A stretch of 28,643 nucleotides of DNA, from IMG/VR virus record IMGVR_UViG_3300022928_000095, positions 1-28,643 of that record; one strand, given 5' to 3'. Under the pieces are notes generated by a model. The model had not been told where the DNA came from, ran no database searches, and saw only the letters and a program-made list of their open reading frames with translations. The first letter of the stretch is position 1. Every line of letters starts with the position of its first letter. Made by a program: the position numbers and the translations under genes. Source of the DNA: a virus. This document shows, in pieces, positions 7,052 through 14,431 of this stretch.

Positions 7052-7521
7052 ACCCACCAATCCTCATATGGAAATACTATCCAATTTTCTTCATCTGGTA
7101 AAACATTAACTGCTCTAAAATTTACAGAATCAAAATTACTGGATTCTTTAGCAAATATTGTAGCATACTTTACATCTCCGTGCAACATTATTTGAGGTAT
7201 ATTTTCAACTTCATCGTGTATACCTTGAAGTGTTGCTCCTGAATCATTAATGTCATCAAATATTAAAATATTTTTGCCAATATAATGAGTTAAAATATGT
7301 TTTAATGTTTCTGCATCTTTGATGTCTCCATCTCTAGTTTGCCATCTGAAACCTTCAAACGGAACATCATAGTAATGACTAAGCATAACTCCGCCAGTAT
7401 ATCCACCTCTACCAGGCCCTAATATTACATCGGGTCTGTAACCTTCTTTTGCCATTTCTCTTGTGATAGTAGCCATATAAGAATTCCACTTTTTCCAAGA
7501 GACATATATTTTATCGCTCAT
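7048..7521 (-). CDS. Type I phosphoribosyltransferase
   Basis: A 157-residue PRTase of the type I fold. The PRPP-binding signature is ILIFDDINDSGATL at residues 85-98. An upstream pyrophosphate-loop-like stretch GPGRGGYTGG lies at 35-44, close in style to xanthine/hypoxanthine PRTases (gpt-like). Such enzymes join a base to PRPP to give a nucleotide. In this neighbourhood (folE, queE, queD, dpdA) a purine or deazapurine base is a reasonable substrate, but the base-specificity hood cannot be read from sequence. Starts at ATG 7521, overlapping the previous gene as ATGA. The fold is firm; the substrate is open. Confidence 0.85.
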   Translation of the reverse strand: MSDKIYVSWKKWNSYMATITREMAKEGYRPDVILGPGRGGYTGGVMLSHYYDVPFEGFRWQTRDGDIKDAETLKHILTHYIGKNILIFDDINDSGATLQGIHDEVENIPQIMLHGDVKYATIFAKESSNFDSVNFRAVNVLPDEENWIVFPYEDWWV

Positions 7522-8093
7522 TCAATCTCCTTAAGTATTACAACTAAATTTTCGTAATTATCTGTGTCTGTGTATTTCTTACAAACTTCCGGAATATCTA
7601 TATTGTTAAACTCGCACCATCTAGATATACGTTGTGCAATGTTTACGTCTACTGCTGTGTTAAAGTTGCCTTCTTGCAAATTGTTTTCAATTGGTGTACT
7701 ATTCTTATATGCCCTAATCATTTGCATTACAACGTGTTTAAGACCGTTTGTAAATGCGTTGCTAATGCTTCTAATTTTAGGATTTAGTAGTTTACCTCTA
7801 TTAACACATCTTAAATAAATTTCACCTGAAATTTCAAGTAGTTCTAATTCTACTGTATTTGTGTCTGGATGAAAAATTACTTTGGCTACATTAAACACTT
7901 CTTTTCTAGCATCGAATGTTGTGTTCAAACAAAAGTAATTTACACTTTCCCATATTTCTTTATCATTAACAGGATATAGTTCTTTTAAATCTATTATCTC
8001 ATTACCAACACCAATTGCTTTTACAATATCCATAACTGGCACAGCACTTCTTTCGATTACTACACCTGCTTTTCTTTGTTTAATTACACTCAT
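7518..8093 (-). CDS. Conserved hypothetical protein (191 aa)
   Basis: A 191-residue soluble protein coupled at both ends: ATGA with the epimerase upstream and ATGA with the phosphoribosyltransferase downstream. The first half looks beta-rich (VNYFCLNTTFDARKEVFNVA; TVELELLEISGEIYLRCV) and the second half helical (ISNAFTNGLKHVVMQMIRAY). No nucleotide-binding or catalytic motif is evident. Conserved placement between a sugar epimerase and a PRTase hints at the same pathway but gives no function. Confidence 0.65.
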   Translation of the reverse strand: MSVIKQRKAGVVIERSAVPVMDIVKAIGVGNEIIDLKELYPVNDKEIWESVNYFCLNTTFDARKEVFNVAKVIFHPDTNTVELELLEISGEIYLRCVNRGKLLNPKIRSISNAFTNGLKHVVMQMIRAYKNSTPIENNLQEGNFNTAVDVNIAQRISRWCEFNNIDIPEVCKKYTDTDNYENLVVILKEIE

Positions 8094-9067
8094 TTCTTAA
8101 CCCAATTATAATGTGTTCTAACCATTTCCTCTAAATCAAGTGTTGGACTCCAGTTTAACTTTTTACCAATGTGTGATAAATCTGCACTGGTGTAGTCTGG
8201 ATCTCCTTCTCTTCTATCACCTTCGATTACTTCAATCTGTTTTCCGGTAATAGATTCTACAACCTTAATTACTTCTCTAATACTTTTAGGATTGCCGCCG
8301 CCAACATTAAATTGATGTATGTTTCCAGTTTCTTCCAAACCTTCCATTAATTCTACACTCTTTCTGATTGCTTTTGCAACATCTACTACGTGAGTGTAAT
8401 CTCTAACAGGCGTGCCATCAATTGTACTGTAATCTGTACCATTAAGTGTAAAAGGTTTTTCATTGATTGCACAATCAACTAATATTGGAATAAGATGCAT
8501 TTTAGGTTCTGTTGTATAACCATTTCTATTATCTAAGTCTGCTCCTGCTACATTAAAAGGACGGATATGAGTGATGTTTAATCCAAAATGTGCAAAGTCA
8601 TTTAAAATTTCTTCTCCATACATCTTAGTTTTTCCGTATGGACTAACTGGATTTAAAGGAGTTGTTTCGCATATAGTACCATCTACATTAGTTTCTTCAA
8701 TGTCACCATACACACTACTTGAACTTACAAAAACAAAGTTTTTAACTTCGTGTTCCATACAAGAACCAATTAGTGTAATAAGATGAGAAATATTATTTTC
8801 ATAATATTTGTGTGGTTCTATAAAACTGTTACCTACCATTGTAGAAGCCGCACAATGTACAACTGCTACAGGCTTAAACATTTTCATAATTGCGTTTACA
8901 CCTTTATTATTAATATCTTCTGGAAAATTAGTTATACCACTTGTACCTGTAAATTTTCTAGGACTTCTATCTATACTGATAGGTGTGTATCCTTTTTCCT
9001 GTAATTCCAAACAAACTTGGTGACCGATATATCCACCGCCACCTGTTACTATTACTGTTCCACTCAT
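8090..9067 (-). CDS. NAD-dependent sugar epimerase, GalE-like (extended SDR)
   Basis: A 325-residue extended short-chain dehydrogenase. The Rossmann glycine motif TGGGGYIGH is at residues 8-16, a serine stretch VSSSSVYG near 114-121, and the catalytic pair Y144/K148 in SPYGKTKMYG. The downstream PVRDYTHVVDVA segment is typical of UDP-glucose 4-epimerases, which interconvert UDP-glucose and UDP-galactose (or the N-acetyl forms). It sits directly upstream of the PRTase run and one base from the glycosyltransferase stop, so it probably supplies that enzyme's donor sugar. Full length; the subclass (GalE versus WbpP-like or another epimerase) cannot be set without alignment. Confidence 0.88.
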   Translation of the reverse strand: MSGTVIVTGGGGYIGHQVCLELQEKGYTPISIDRSPRKFTGTSGITNFPEDINNKGVNAIMKMFKPVAVVHCAASTMVGNSFIEPHKYYENNISHLITLIGSCMEHEVKNFVFVSSSSVYGDIEETNVDGTICETTPLNPVSPYGKTKMYGEEILNDFAHFGLNITHIRPFNVAGADLDNRNGYTTEPKMHLIPILVDCAINEKPFTLNGTDYSTIDGTPVRDYTHVVDVAKAIRKSVELMEGLEETGNIHQFNVGGGNPKSIREVIKVVESITGKQIEVIEGDRREGDPDYTSADLSHIGKKLNWSPTLDLEEMVRTHYNWVKK

Positions 9068-9068
9068 T

Positions 9069-10118
9069 TTACTTTCCTTTTAATATATTATACATCTTAG
9101 AACCATCAAAGAAATGTTCTTTAAGAATCTTTCTTTGGTCTTCTACCTTGTCTACAACATCATCAGAATCTAAGATATTTCTAATAAATGCAATAAGTTT
9201 ATCCTTATTATTTAGGTAATTTTCCCAATTTTCTGTCCAAATACTTGGATAGATAAAGGGCGGTATAGCCATTTCGCTATAACTTAATCTATCAGGAACA
9301 ATAGGTGCGGCACCAACAATGGCTCCTTCATACCAACTTATTCCTAATGTTTCTTGTAAGTTAGCACTGAACACTATTTTACTTCTACTAAGTGCAAGAT
9401 GATATTCATCTTTAGTAAAATTGTGTTCTTGTGCTATCACAAACTCCACATCATCCATAGACTTTGCGAGGTCTTTGAATATTTCGACTTGTTTTTCTGG
9501 TGCTAGTCTATGTGGAAATATCACCATATTCATTTTGTTTGCTGGTATGTTATACTCAGATAATTCTGTATCCAAATACTCCATAGGCCAACCAACTTGA
9601 TGAATTTTGCTACTATCCAATTCAGGAAATGCTTCAAGAAACATATCTATATGAAATTGTGTAGCAAAGAAGTTATCATCGAAGGTATTGTACATTGCCT
9701 TTTCTGTATCTCTTACCCATTCCTCTTTATGACCAATAAGTCTTCCCAAGAAATCAGCAGGGTCATACGCACCGGCGTGCCACATACCTCCGAATTTAAC
9801 ATCTTTTTCTAGTAATCTAGCCATATACTTTGCCTGCAATACTGTAGGGTTCCAAGCATCTGTATAAAGAAAGTAGTCGCCATCTTGTATTGTGCCATCA
9901 GCAAACATTTGACTAATAGTCTTTAACTGTTCACTTTTCCAATAGTTAGTGCCACTAAAGTTGAGGAATGCTCCTGGAGTAGTATCTTTAGGAGCATCTG
10001 CAGGACCAGTAATAACTTCAACATCCAATCCAGCATCACGCATTTGCTTAGGCAAATACTGTTTCCACTGAGCAGTATATCTAGTCTCTACTGGTTCTAA
10101 CTCAACTATATAAATCAT
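9069..10118 (-). CDS. GT-B type glycosyltransferase (group 1/GT4-like)
   Basis: A 349-residue protein with the C-terminal half of a GT-B glycosyltransferase. FPHRLAPEKQVEIF at 201-214 matches the 'R-x-x-x-EK' donor phosphate region. ETLGISWYEGAIVGAAPIVP near 256-275 matches the 'E-x7-E' nucleotide-sugar motif (E256 and E264). The N-terminal half has an unusual YTDAWNP stretch. It is followed immediately by the GalE-like epimerase. The acceptor may be phage DNA (T4-like phages glucosylate modified bases), a virion protein or a host surface glycan; nothing in the sequence decides this. No signal peptide or transmembrane helix is seen. Confidence 0.82.
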   Translation of the reverse strand: MIYIVELEPVETRYTAQWKQYLPKQMRDAGLDVEVITGPADAPKDTTPGAFLNFSGTNYWKSEQLKTISQMFADGTIQDGDYFLYTDAWNPTVLQAKYMARLLEKDVKFGGMWHAGAYDPADFLGRLIGHKEEWVRDTEKAMYNTFDDNFFATQFHIDMFLEAFPELDSSKIHQVGWPMEYLDTELSEYNIPANKMNMVIFPHRLAPEKQVEIFKDLAKSMDDVEFVIAQEHNFTKDEYHLALSRSKIVFSANLQETLGISWYEGAIVGAAPIVPDRLSYSEMAIPPFIYPSIWTENWENYLNNKDKLIAFIRNILDSDDVVDKVEDQRKILKEHFFDGSKMYNILKGK

Positions 10119-10285
10119 TTATCTTCCTTTTTGTCGCCAAGACTACCATAGTCAACAACACCAGTTACAGGTTCATTTAATGAGCCTGAATCTTGTGGCT
10201 CTTTATAATCCTTATCTGGTGTTATTTTAACGGTTTCCTTATCGGAGTCCATTTTAGTAAAACCTTGTTTTTTAATATTAGGCAT
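10115..10285 (-). CDS. Small hydrophilic hypothetical protein (56 aa)
   Basis: I take the ATG at 10285 (MPNIKKQGFTKMDSDKE), which overlaps the Hc1-like gene end by 8 nt. An earlier in-frame GTG at 10309 has its purine run touching the start codon and is less likely. The product is short, charged and probably disordered (KITPDKDYKEPQDSGSLNEP), and ends four bases into the glycosyltransferase start. No function can be proposed. Confidence 0.5.
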   Translation of the reverse strand: MPNIKKQGFTKMDSDKETVKITPDKDYKEPQDSGSLNEPVTGVVDYGSLGDKKEDK

Positions 10286-10463
10286 TGTTCTTCGCTTCTT
10301 GAATCTCACTCCTTCTAGTTTTACAAAGTTTTGAAATCTCCATTAGTGCTTTTCTGGCTCTTGTGCCTGCGGCTTTGTTACCACTAGCAACGAACTTTTC
10401 GTTCTCTTCGCCATACTCTGCAAATAGAGTTTTTAGTTTTAAATGTACTTCTAAGTTGTCCAT
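10278..10463 (-). CDS. Histone H1-like Hc1-type small protein (61 aa)
   Basis: Start ATG 10463 is set by AAAGGAGA just upstream; an in-frame ATG 90 nt earlier lies within the previous gene. The central sequence NKAAGTRARKALMEISKLCK matches the Hc1 family signature (GNKAAG-R-RK...). In Chlamydia the family is a nucleoid-condensing histone-like protein, and short Hc1-like proteins also occur in other bacteria and phages. The C-terminus is basic (TRRSEIQEAKNN). A DNA-binding or nucleoid role is reasonable but not shown. It lacks the long Lys-rich tail of chlamydial Hc1, so the effect on DNA may differ. Confidence 0.65.
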   Translation of the reverse strand: MDNLEVHLKLKTLFAEYGEENEKFVASGNKAAGTRARKALMEISKLCKTRRSEIQEAKNNA

Positions 10464-10479
10464 TATTTTTCTCCTTTGG

Positions 10480-10728
10480 TTATCGATTACCTTTTGGTTT
10501 TCTCCTACGCCTTCTGGGTTTAGGAGTGTATTGCTCTGCTTCAAACTCTTCATCTATTTGTTGTTGAGCCTGTTGCATCACAAGTTTTGCCAGTACTTCT
10601 GGCGATTTTTCTTCTAATACAAAATCCTTTATTGCATTAGAAAAAATCTGTTCGGCTTCTTCCTCAGAAAATTCTATAGTAATTTCTAAATTACCATTAC
10701 TTTCATCCATTCCTGTAATTCTTGCCAT
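10480..10728 (-). CDS. Hypothetical protein with acidic body and basic tail (82 aa)
   Basis: An 82-residue protein. Residues 1-60 are acidic and helical (FSEEEAEQIFSNAIKDFVLEE, broken by short loops). A basic tail KPRRRRRKPKGNR (about 70-82) resembles a nucleic-acid-binding extension. It precedes the Hc1-like gene by 16 bp, which hold that gene's ribosome site. The shape suggests a small DNA/RNA-binding accessory protein, but I recognise no family. Confidence 0.6.
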   Translation of the reverse strand: MARITGMDESNGNLEITIEFSEEEAEQIFSNAIKDFVLEEKSPEVLAKLVMQQAQQQIDEEFEAEQYTPKPRRRRRKPKGNR

Positions 10729-10739
10729 TTAATACCTCT

Positions 10740-11195
10740 TTATTTTAAACTTTCGAATACATCAACTAATGCTTGGTCTGGACCATCATTGTCTTCTGTA
10801 CCCTCCAAATTTGGACCATCCAATTCTTCTACTGGATAATCCATTTCGCAACCGTTTTCATTATCTTCGGCTACTGAAATCTTTACAAATCTACCAGGAT
10901 ATCTATCCTGTATTTGTTCTGCTAAATTGTCTGCAATCATTTCGCAGGACTTGTTATTAAGTTGTATAACTTCTTCGTTATACAAACTTTCAAGCCATCT
11001 CTTAAACTGTATAAATTCTATGTCCCTGTCATCGTGGAACACTTCAATCCAAACTTTAAAGTGAAATATGTGTCTGTGCTTGTATCCTAAAAAGGATACA
11101 TCATATTCATCACCTGTTGCGGTTGCAGGGTTTGTGTCTGCACCAGGGTAGTAATGTATACCTTCTTTACTAAATGTTACCCATATACTTCTCAC
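10740..11195 (-). CDS. QueD-like 6-pyruvoyl/6-carboxy-tetrahydropterin synthase homologue
   Basis: I choose the GTG at 11195, placed 6 nt after GGAGG and overlapping the previous stop as TAGTG. The 151-residue product lines up by eye with QueD: a first histidine in EGIHYYPGA, an HxH pair in YKHRHIFHFKVWIEV, an acidic strand DIEFIQFKRWLE, the helix SCEMIADNLAEQI in place of 'TAENIA', and KISVAEDNENGCEMDY in place of the 'V-x-ET...Y' ending. The three histidines would bind zinc. The catalytic cysteine usually found just before HxH is missing. In the pathway it would make 6-carboxy-tetrahydropterin between FolE and QueE. Identity is likely but not certain. Confidence 0.62.
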   Translation of the reverse strand: MRSIWVTFSKEGIHYYPGADTNPATATGDEYDVSFLGYKHRHIFHFKVWIEVFHDDRDIEFIQFKRWLESLYNEEVIQLNNKSCEMIADNLAEQIQDRYPGRFVKISVAEDNENGCEMDYPVEELDGPNLEGTEDNDGPDQALVDVFESLK

Positions 11196-11377
11196 TACCA
11201 ACCTCCGTCAATAGTTTCCATCACTTCATTCATATGACCCAATAGTTGTGTGATAGGTTCATCGTAGTCACCAATTTCATAGTCAACGTCATCTTGTTCT
11301 TTGAACATTGCTTTTATTTGGTCACCATACTGAACAATCTGTTCTAGTTGTTCTCTCATTTCATCTGATATTGCCAT
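11195..11377 (-). CDS. Small acidic hypothetical protein (60 aa)
   Basis: Sixty residues, very acidic and helical (MREQLEQIVQYGDQIKAMF, then EIGDYDEPITQLLGHMNEV), ending DGGW. It starts at ATG 11377 behind AAAGGAGA and touches the GTG of the QueD-like gene (TAGTG). It may be a small partner of that protein or a DNA-mimic-like peptide; neither idea has direct support. Confidence 0.55.
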   Translation of the reverse strand: MAISDEMREQLEQIVQYGDQIKAMFKEQDDVDYEIGDYDEPITQLLGHMNEVMETIDGGW

Positions 11378-11390
11378 TATATCTCCTTTT

Positions 11391-12059
11391 TTACCACTTA
11401 ATACCTATTGTAACACCTAATATATTATTGTCAATCGGATCTTCCGTATAGGTATTTGTTAATCCTAAAACTAAACCATTATCAAAATTATAATTTAGTG
11501 ATGTTTCGTTTCTCACATAGTCATCTGCTTCATCACCGAACTCAACTAGATATTTGTTGGTAAAGTTTGTTTTGTCAGACAGTTTATAGAAAAACCATAA
11601 ACTATTTCTGTAAATTAATTCATCTACTAAGTCACTTGTTAGGTAACCTACTGAAAATTCGTTACTTGCTTTAAATCTTTCTGTTCTCAGTATCTTGTAT
11701 CCATAACCGATTGCCATACTGATTCTTTGTTCGTCTGTTCTGAACTTGTCAACATCGTATGTAGATGTATTAACTATATAATGTTTTGGAGCAAAAGTAT
11801 AAATTAACTTGGTATTTACATATAACTCGTTGGTAGTTTCTATATCACTTTGGGTTTGATACATATAATCTACTTCAATCCCCCTTTGCCATTTGCCTGT
11901 TTCTACAGAATTATCAATTGCTAATTTAAAAGTGGCATCGTCACTATTAATAAATGTGCCGCCAAGTTTAACACCACCAGTTGCATAAGCATTTAATGAT
12001 ACTAAAGTTAGTACCGCAACTGCAAATATAAACAATACTGCTTTTTTAATTCTGCTCAT
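11391..12059 (-). CDS. Secreted outer-membrane beta-barrel protein, DUF481/YdiY-like
   Basis: A 222-residue protein with a clear Sec signal peptide: basic MSRIKK, a hydrophobic core to about residue 22, and an AYA cleavage site after residue 26. The mature part begins GGVKLGGTF and alternates polar and hydrophobic residues throughout. It contains YTFAPKHYIVNTSTYDVDKF and SMAIGYGYKI, and ends GVTIGIKW with a terminal aromatic residue, the usual outer-membrane assembly signal. The pattern fits DUF481 (YdiY-like) barrels. An outer-membrane protein encoded within a phage nucleotide operon is unusual. It could alter receptors or block superinfection, or change permeability. It implies a Gram-negative host. 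Confidence 0.72.
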   Translation of the reverse strand: MSRIKKAVLFIFAVAVLTLVSLNAYATGGVKLGGTFINSDDATFKLAIDNSVETGKWQRGIEVDYMYQTQSDIETTNELYVNTKLIYTFAPKHYIVNTSTYDVDKFRTDEQRISMAIGYGYKILRTERFKASNEFSVGYLTSDLVDELIYRNSLWFFYKLSDKTNFTNKYLVEFGDEADDYVRNETSLNYNFDNGLVLGLTNTYTEDPIDNNILGVTIGIKW

Positions 12060-12592
12060 TATTCCAAATGTTCCTTTTCTATTGGCTCTAGATCTTCTGC
12101 TGTTTCTAGCACAAAATCTTCCTCTTCAGCCGCCCATTCTAACCTACTTTCTAATATACCAAATGCTTCATTTAACTCTATGCCATCTGGGTCCATTATC
12201 CAATAATCATCACTTTTATCTGATATTGTTATACTTTCCTCTAATGTACCTGCAAAATCCATTGATGGTTCATAATACATCAAGTCTGCACTAAAGTCTG
12301 GATTGTTTTCTAAGAATGTTCTAATTGCTCCTGTAGGCGGACTCCAAGCACTTTGAAAGTTACCAGTTAAATGTGCGTGGTCTGGACCGTCAGGATCATA
12401 CTCGAAATGTTGCACTTCGTCTTCACTAATTTCCCACTTAGTTCCCCAAGTGTTTACTGCTTCATTGTAGTCCCATTCTCCAATAGGGCAAAGTGTTTCC
12501 AACATACCTTTAGTTGAAAAATCTTCTTGTAACTTTTTAAGTTCCTCAGCAGGACCTTCTATATGTATGTGATTATCGCACCAATTAGGCAT
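12059..12592 (-). CDS. Api92/YubB-type ferredoxin-like domain protein (177 aa)
   Basis: The N-terminus MPNWCDNHIHIEGPAEEL is the signature opening of the Api92-like / DUF1281 family, whose ferredoxin-like (alpha/beta, not iron-sulfur) domain recurs in phages and plasmids. The middle has a WGTKWEISEDEV stretch and the conserved SAWSPPTGAI. The C-terminal third is strongly acidic. It overlaps the neighbours on both sides by a single base. The molecular function of the family is unknown; association with mobile elements suggests anti-defence or host interaction. Confidence 0.72.
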   Translation of the reverse strand: MPNWCDNHIHIEGPAEELKKLQEDFSTKGMLETLCPIGEWDYNEAVNTWGTKWEISEDEVQHFEYDPDGPDHAHLTGNFQSAWSPPTGAIRTFLENNPDFSADLMYYEPSMDFAGTLEESITISDKSDDYWIMDPDGIELNEAFGILESRLEWAAEEEDFVLETAEDLEPIEKEHLE

Positions 12593-12783
12593 TATGTATT
12601 ATCTCCTTTAGTGTACTTTACAGTACCTTGTTTATCAAACTTTGCTGGATAATTTTTGTTGGAACCCCAAACTTTAATTTCTATAGGTCCGCCATTTTTA
12701 TAATTCAAATAACCCAGTACACTTACAGTAATTAAAAATATTGCTATTGCTATAATATCGAATGTTGTTATATCTTCAAACAT
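12592..12783 (-). CDS. Small single-pass membrane protein (63 aa)
   Basis: Residues about 7-26 (TFDIIAIAIFLITVSVLGYL) form one transmembrane helix. The remainder is a polar, basic tail (KVWGSNKNYPAKFDKQGTVK) that is probably cytoplasmic by charge. It overlaps the upstream gene by 8 nt. A sigma70 promoter lies 155 bp upstream (12939-12967) inside the preceding gene. Function unknown. Confidence 0.6.
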   Translation of the reverse strand: MFEDITTFDIIAIAIFLITVSVLGYLNYKNGGPIEIKVWGSNKNYPAKFDKQGTVKYTKGDNT

Positions 12784-13021
12784 AAAAATTATCTAAATCT
12801 CCTTGATGTTTGTCTGCAACTTCTATAGTCTCAACGTCATCTTCAGTGACACCACAGTCATTACATTCAAACCCTCTTTCAGTTTGTGTAGGTCCACTGC
12901 TTTTGCAATCGTGATACCAAAACTGTAACTTATCATTTATTATACCAGAATTCTTGGCAGATGTCAAGTCCTTATTTGACAACTTTGTCTCCCACATATT
13001 CTGAAAAGTCTGTGTATGCAT
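12776..13021 (-). CDS. Hypothetical protein with cysteine pair (up to 81 aa)
   Basis: The frame is open from ATG 13021. The part that looks protein-like is C-terminal: WYHDCKSSG followed by GFECNDCGV, a Cys plus CxxC arrangement that could hold zinc. The first 17 codons overlap the upstream gene by 50 nt and have only a weak ribosome site. A consensus sigma70 promoter lies inside the frame, so the true start may be further in, although no good in-frame start is seen there. Treat the N-terminus as unsettled. Confidence 0.5.
   Translation of the reverse strand: MHTQTFQNMWETKLSNKDLTSAKNSGIINDKLQFWYHDCKSSGPTQTERGFECNDCGVTEDDVETIEVADKHQGDLDNFYV
12939..12967 (-). promoter_or_regulatory. Perfect-consensus sigma70-type promoter inside a coding frame
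   Basis: Minus strand: TTGACA at 12967-12962, 17 bp spacer, TATAAT at 12944-12939. It begins just after the stop of the 173-aa gene (12972). It could start a transcript for the membrane protein, Api92-like, outer-membrane and QueD-like genes downstream. Confidence 0.75.
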
Positions 13022-13493
13022 CTCTACTTCTTAAATCGTGTAAACTGTGACACCATACACCACTGTTAGAACCTTTAAAATGTTTATCATCTAGTTTAAT
13101 TGTGGCGTTGTAATTGTGTTGGTTTATATATGGTAGAGGTACACTAATCATACTAACAAACTTGTTGTATTCTGTCCAACTATTTTGTAAAACGTCTTCG
13201 GCATATTTTACATTGTAATCCAATGTTACCCAATAACCATATGCCAATAAGTCCAAGATAGTCTTATTCCATTCTAACCAATCATCTCTAGATTCAGGAG
13301 CAAAACAATAACCACACCCTAAATAAATGTGATTCACTTTGTGTTTTTTAGCACGTTTATCGATATCCTTAGCACTTTGGCACCCAACTACAAATAAAGT
13401 TTCAACACCCTTTAACGGAGTGTTTTCAACTTCTACGCCTGTGAAGTAAGTTGGGTTTTCGCCAAAGTTTTCTCTACCATCTATTGTTGCCAT
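12972..13493 (-). CDS. Conserved hypothetical protein (173 aa) within the modification gene cluster
   Basis: A 173-residue soluble alpha/beta protein starting at ATG 13493 and overlapping the MDR dehydrogenase by 13 nt. Its first half reads like a conserved marine-phage protein: YFTGVEVENTPLKGVETLFV, then NHIYLGCGYCFAP. The cysteines in VGCQS, LGCGYC and VWCHS could bind a metal. DWLEWNKTILDLL and WTEYNKFVSMISVPLP suggest a barrel-like fold. I know no function. Its position among dpdA, oxidoreductase and QueD-like genes makes a role in base or sugar modification possible, but the sequence does not show it. Confidence 0.65.
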   Translation of the reverse strand: MATIDGRENFGENPTYFTGVEVENTPLKGVETLFVVGCQSAKDIDKRAKKHKVNHIYLGCGYCFAPESRDDWLEWNKTILDLLAYGYWVTLDYNVKYAEDVLQNSWTEYNKFVSMISVPLPYINQHNYNATIKLDDKHFKGSNSGVWCHSLHDLRSRDAYTDFSEYVGDKVVK

Positions 13494-14431
13494 TTTATAT
13501 AACCTCGTGAATATGTTTTACTTCTATCATTTGCATCTTCAAATGCCTGTTCTAGTTGCGTGTCTCTGTCGTATTCTGTTGTCCATAGTGTGCTAGTATC
13601 TATAGTGCCGTCTCTAACTAGTTCCACTCCTAATACCATCGAATCTATAAAACTTGCATCTCTAGGACTAGGGAATAGTATCTTTTTATTTTCCCATAAC
13701 ATTTTACTAGTATCAACATTCATATTTTCTGTTTTTTCTGCACATATCAGATGTACGCCATTTGTTTTTAACATATCTAATTCGTTAATGTATTTAGGAT
13801 CTGAACTGATATCAAATACAGCATCAAATATAAAATTACCATTGTCTAAATCTTTTTGTGTTAAAAATGTACATTTTGTTTTGTTCCAGAATTTTTTATT
13901 ACTTTTACCAATTACATAAACGTTTGGCTTACTTGGCAATGCAAACTCTAAAGTTTTATACACTACCTGTGCTAAAAAGCCAGTCCCAATAATTAAATAT
14001 TTCTTTCTCTTAAAGAATGTTTTAGGTTGCCCCATAAACATTCTCAAATAGTTATCTACTATGTTAATACCACAAGCAACTGGCTCTATGATATATTTAG
14101 GATCTGCTTCAGGAACTTTAACATAAGTGCCATATTTTGCAATATATTCATCTGCAAATCCAGGCTCTCCTCTTGTAGCAACATAATCTCCCACCTTAAA
14201 ACCTATATCAGGATTTGCAACTTCTGTAATTACTCCCAAGCATTCGTGTCCTTGAATTTCTTTTGGTAATGTAATAAAGTCTCCATTATACATAGCAACA
14301 TCACTTCTGCAGACACCTGTATAAATGCTTTTAACTTTAACATCGTCACCTGTTAATTTAGGTAACTTATATGTAGTTTCTACTATATCTTGGTTTCCTG
14401 TGGTATAGAATAATCTATTTTTCTTTCTCAT
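13481..14431 (-). CDS. Zinc-type medium-chain dehydrogenase/reductase (MDR, alcohol dehydrogenase-like)
   Basis: A 316-residue MDR-family oxidoreductase. The catalytic zinc ligands are recognisable as C41 in GVCRSD, H62 and E63 in GHECLG, with D44 next to them. The Rossmann part follows at IIGTGFLAQVV. The structural-zinc lobe (four cysteines) is missing, which makes it shorter than typical alcohol dehydrogenases (about 340-375 aa). MDR proteins oxidise alcohols or sugars with NAD(P). It overlaps the Gfo/Idh/MocA gene by 17 nt, so the two oxidoreductases are probably produced together and may act on one sugar or polyol. Substrate unknown. Confidence 0.82.
   Translation of the reverse strand: MRKKNRLFYTTGNQDIVETTYKLPKLTGDDVKVKSIYTGVCRSDVAMYNGDFITLPKEIQGHECLGVITEVANPDIGFKVGDYVATRGEPGFADEYIAKYGTYVKVPEADPKYIIEPVACGINIVDNYLRMFMGQPKTFFKRKKYLIIGTGFLAQVVYKTLEFALPSKPNVYVIGKSNKKFWNKTKCTFLTQKDLDNGNFIFDAVFDISSDPKYINELDMLKTNGVHLICAEKTENMNVDTSKMLWENKKILFPSPRDASFIDSMVLGVELVRDGTIDTSTLWTTEYDRDTQLEQAFEDANDRSKTYSRGYIKWQQ

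Noticed and set aside
10307-10309. GTG at 10309 as the start of the small gene ending at 10115
   Set aside because: Its purine run touches the start codon, and the ATG at 10285 gives the normal short overlap with the previous gene.
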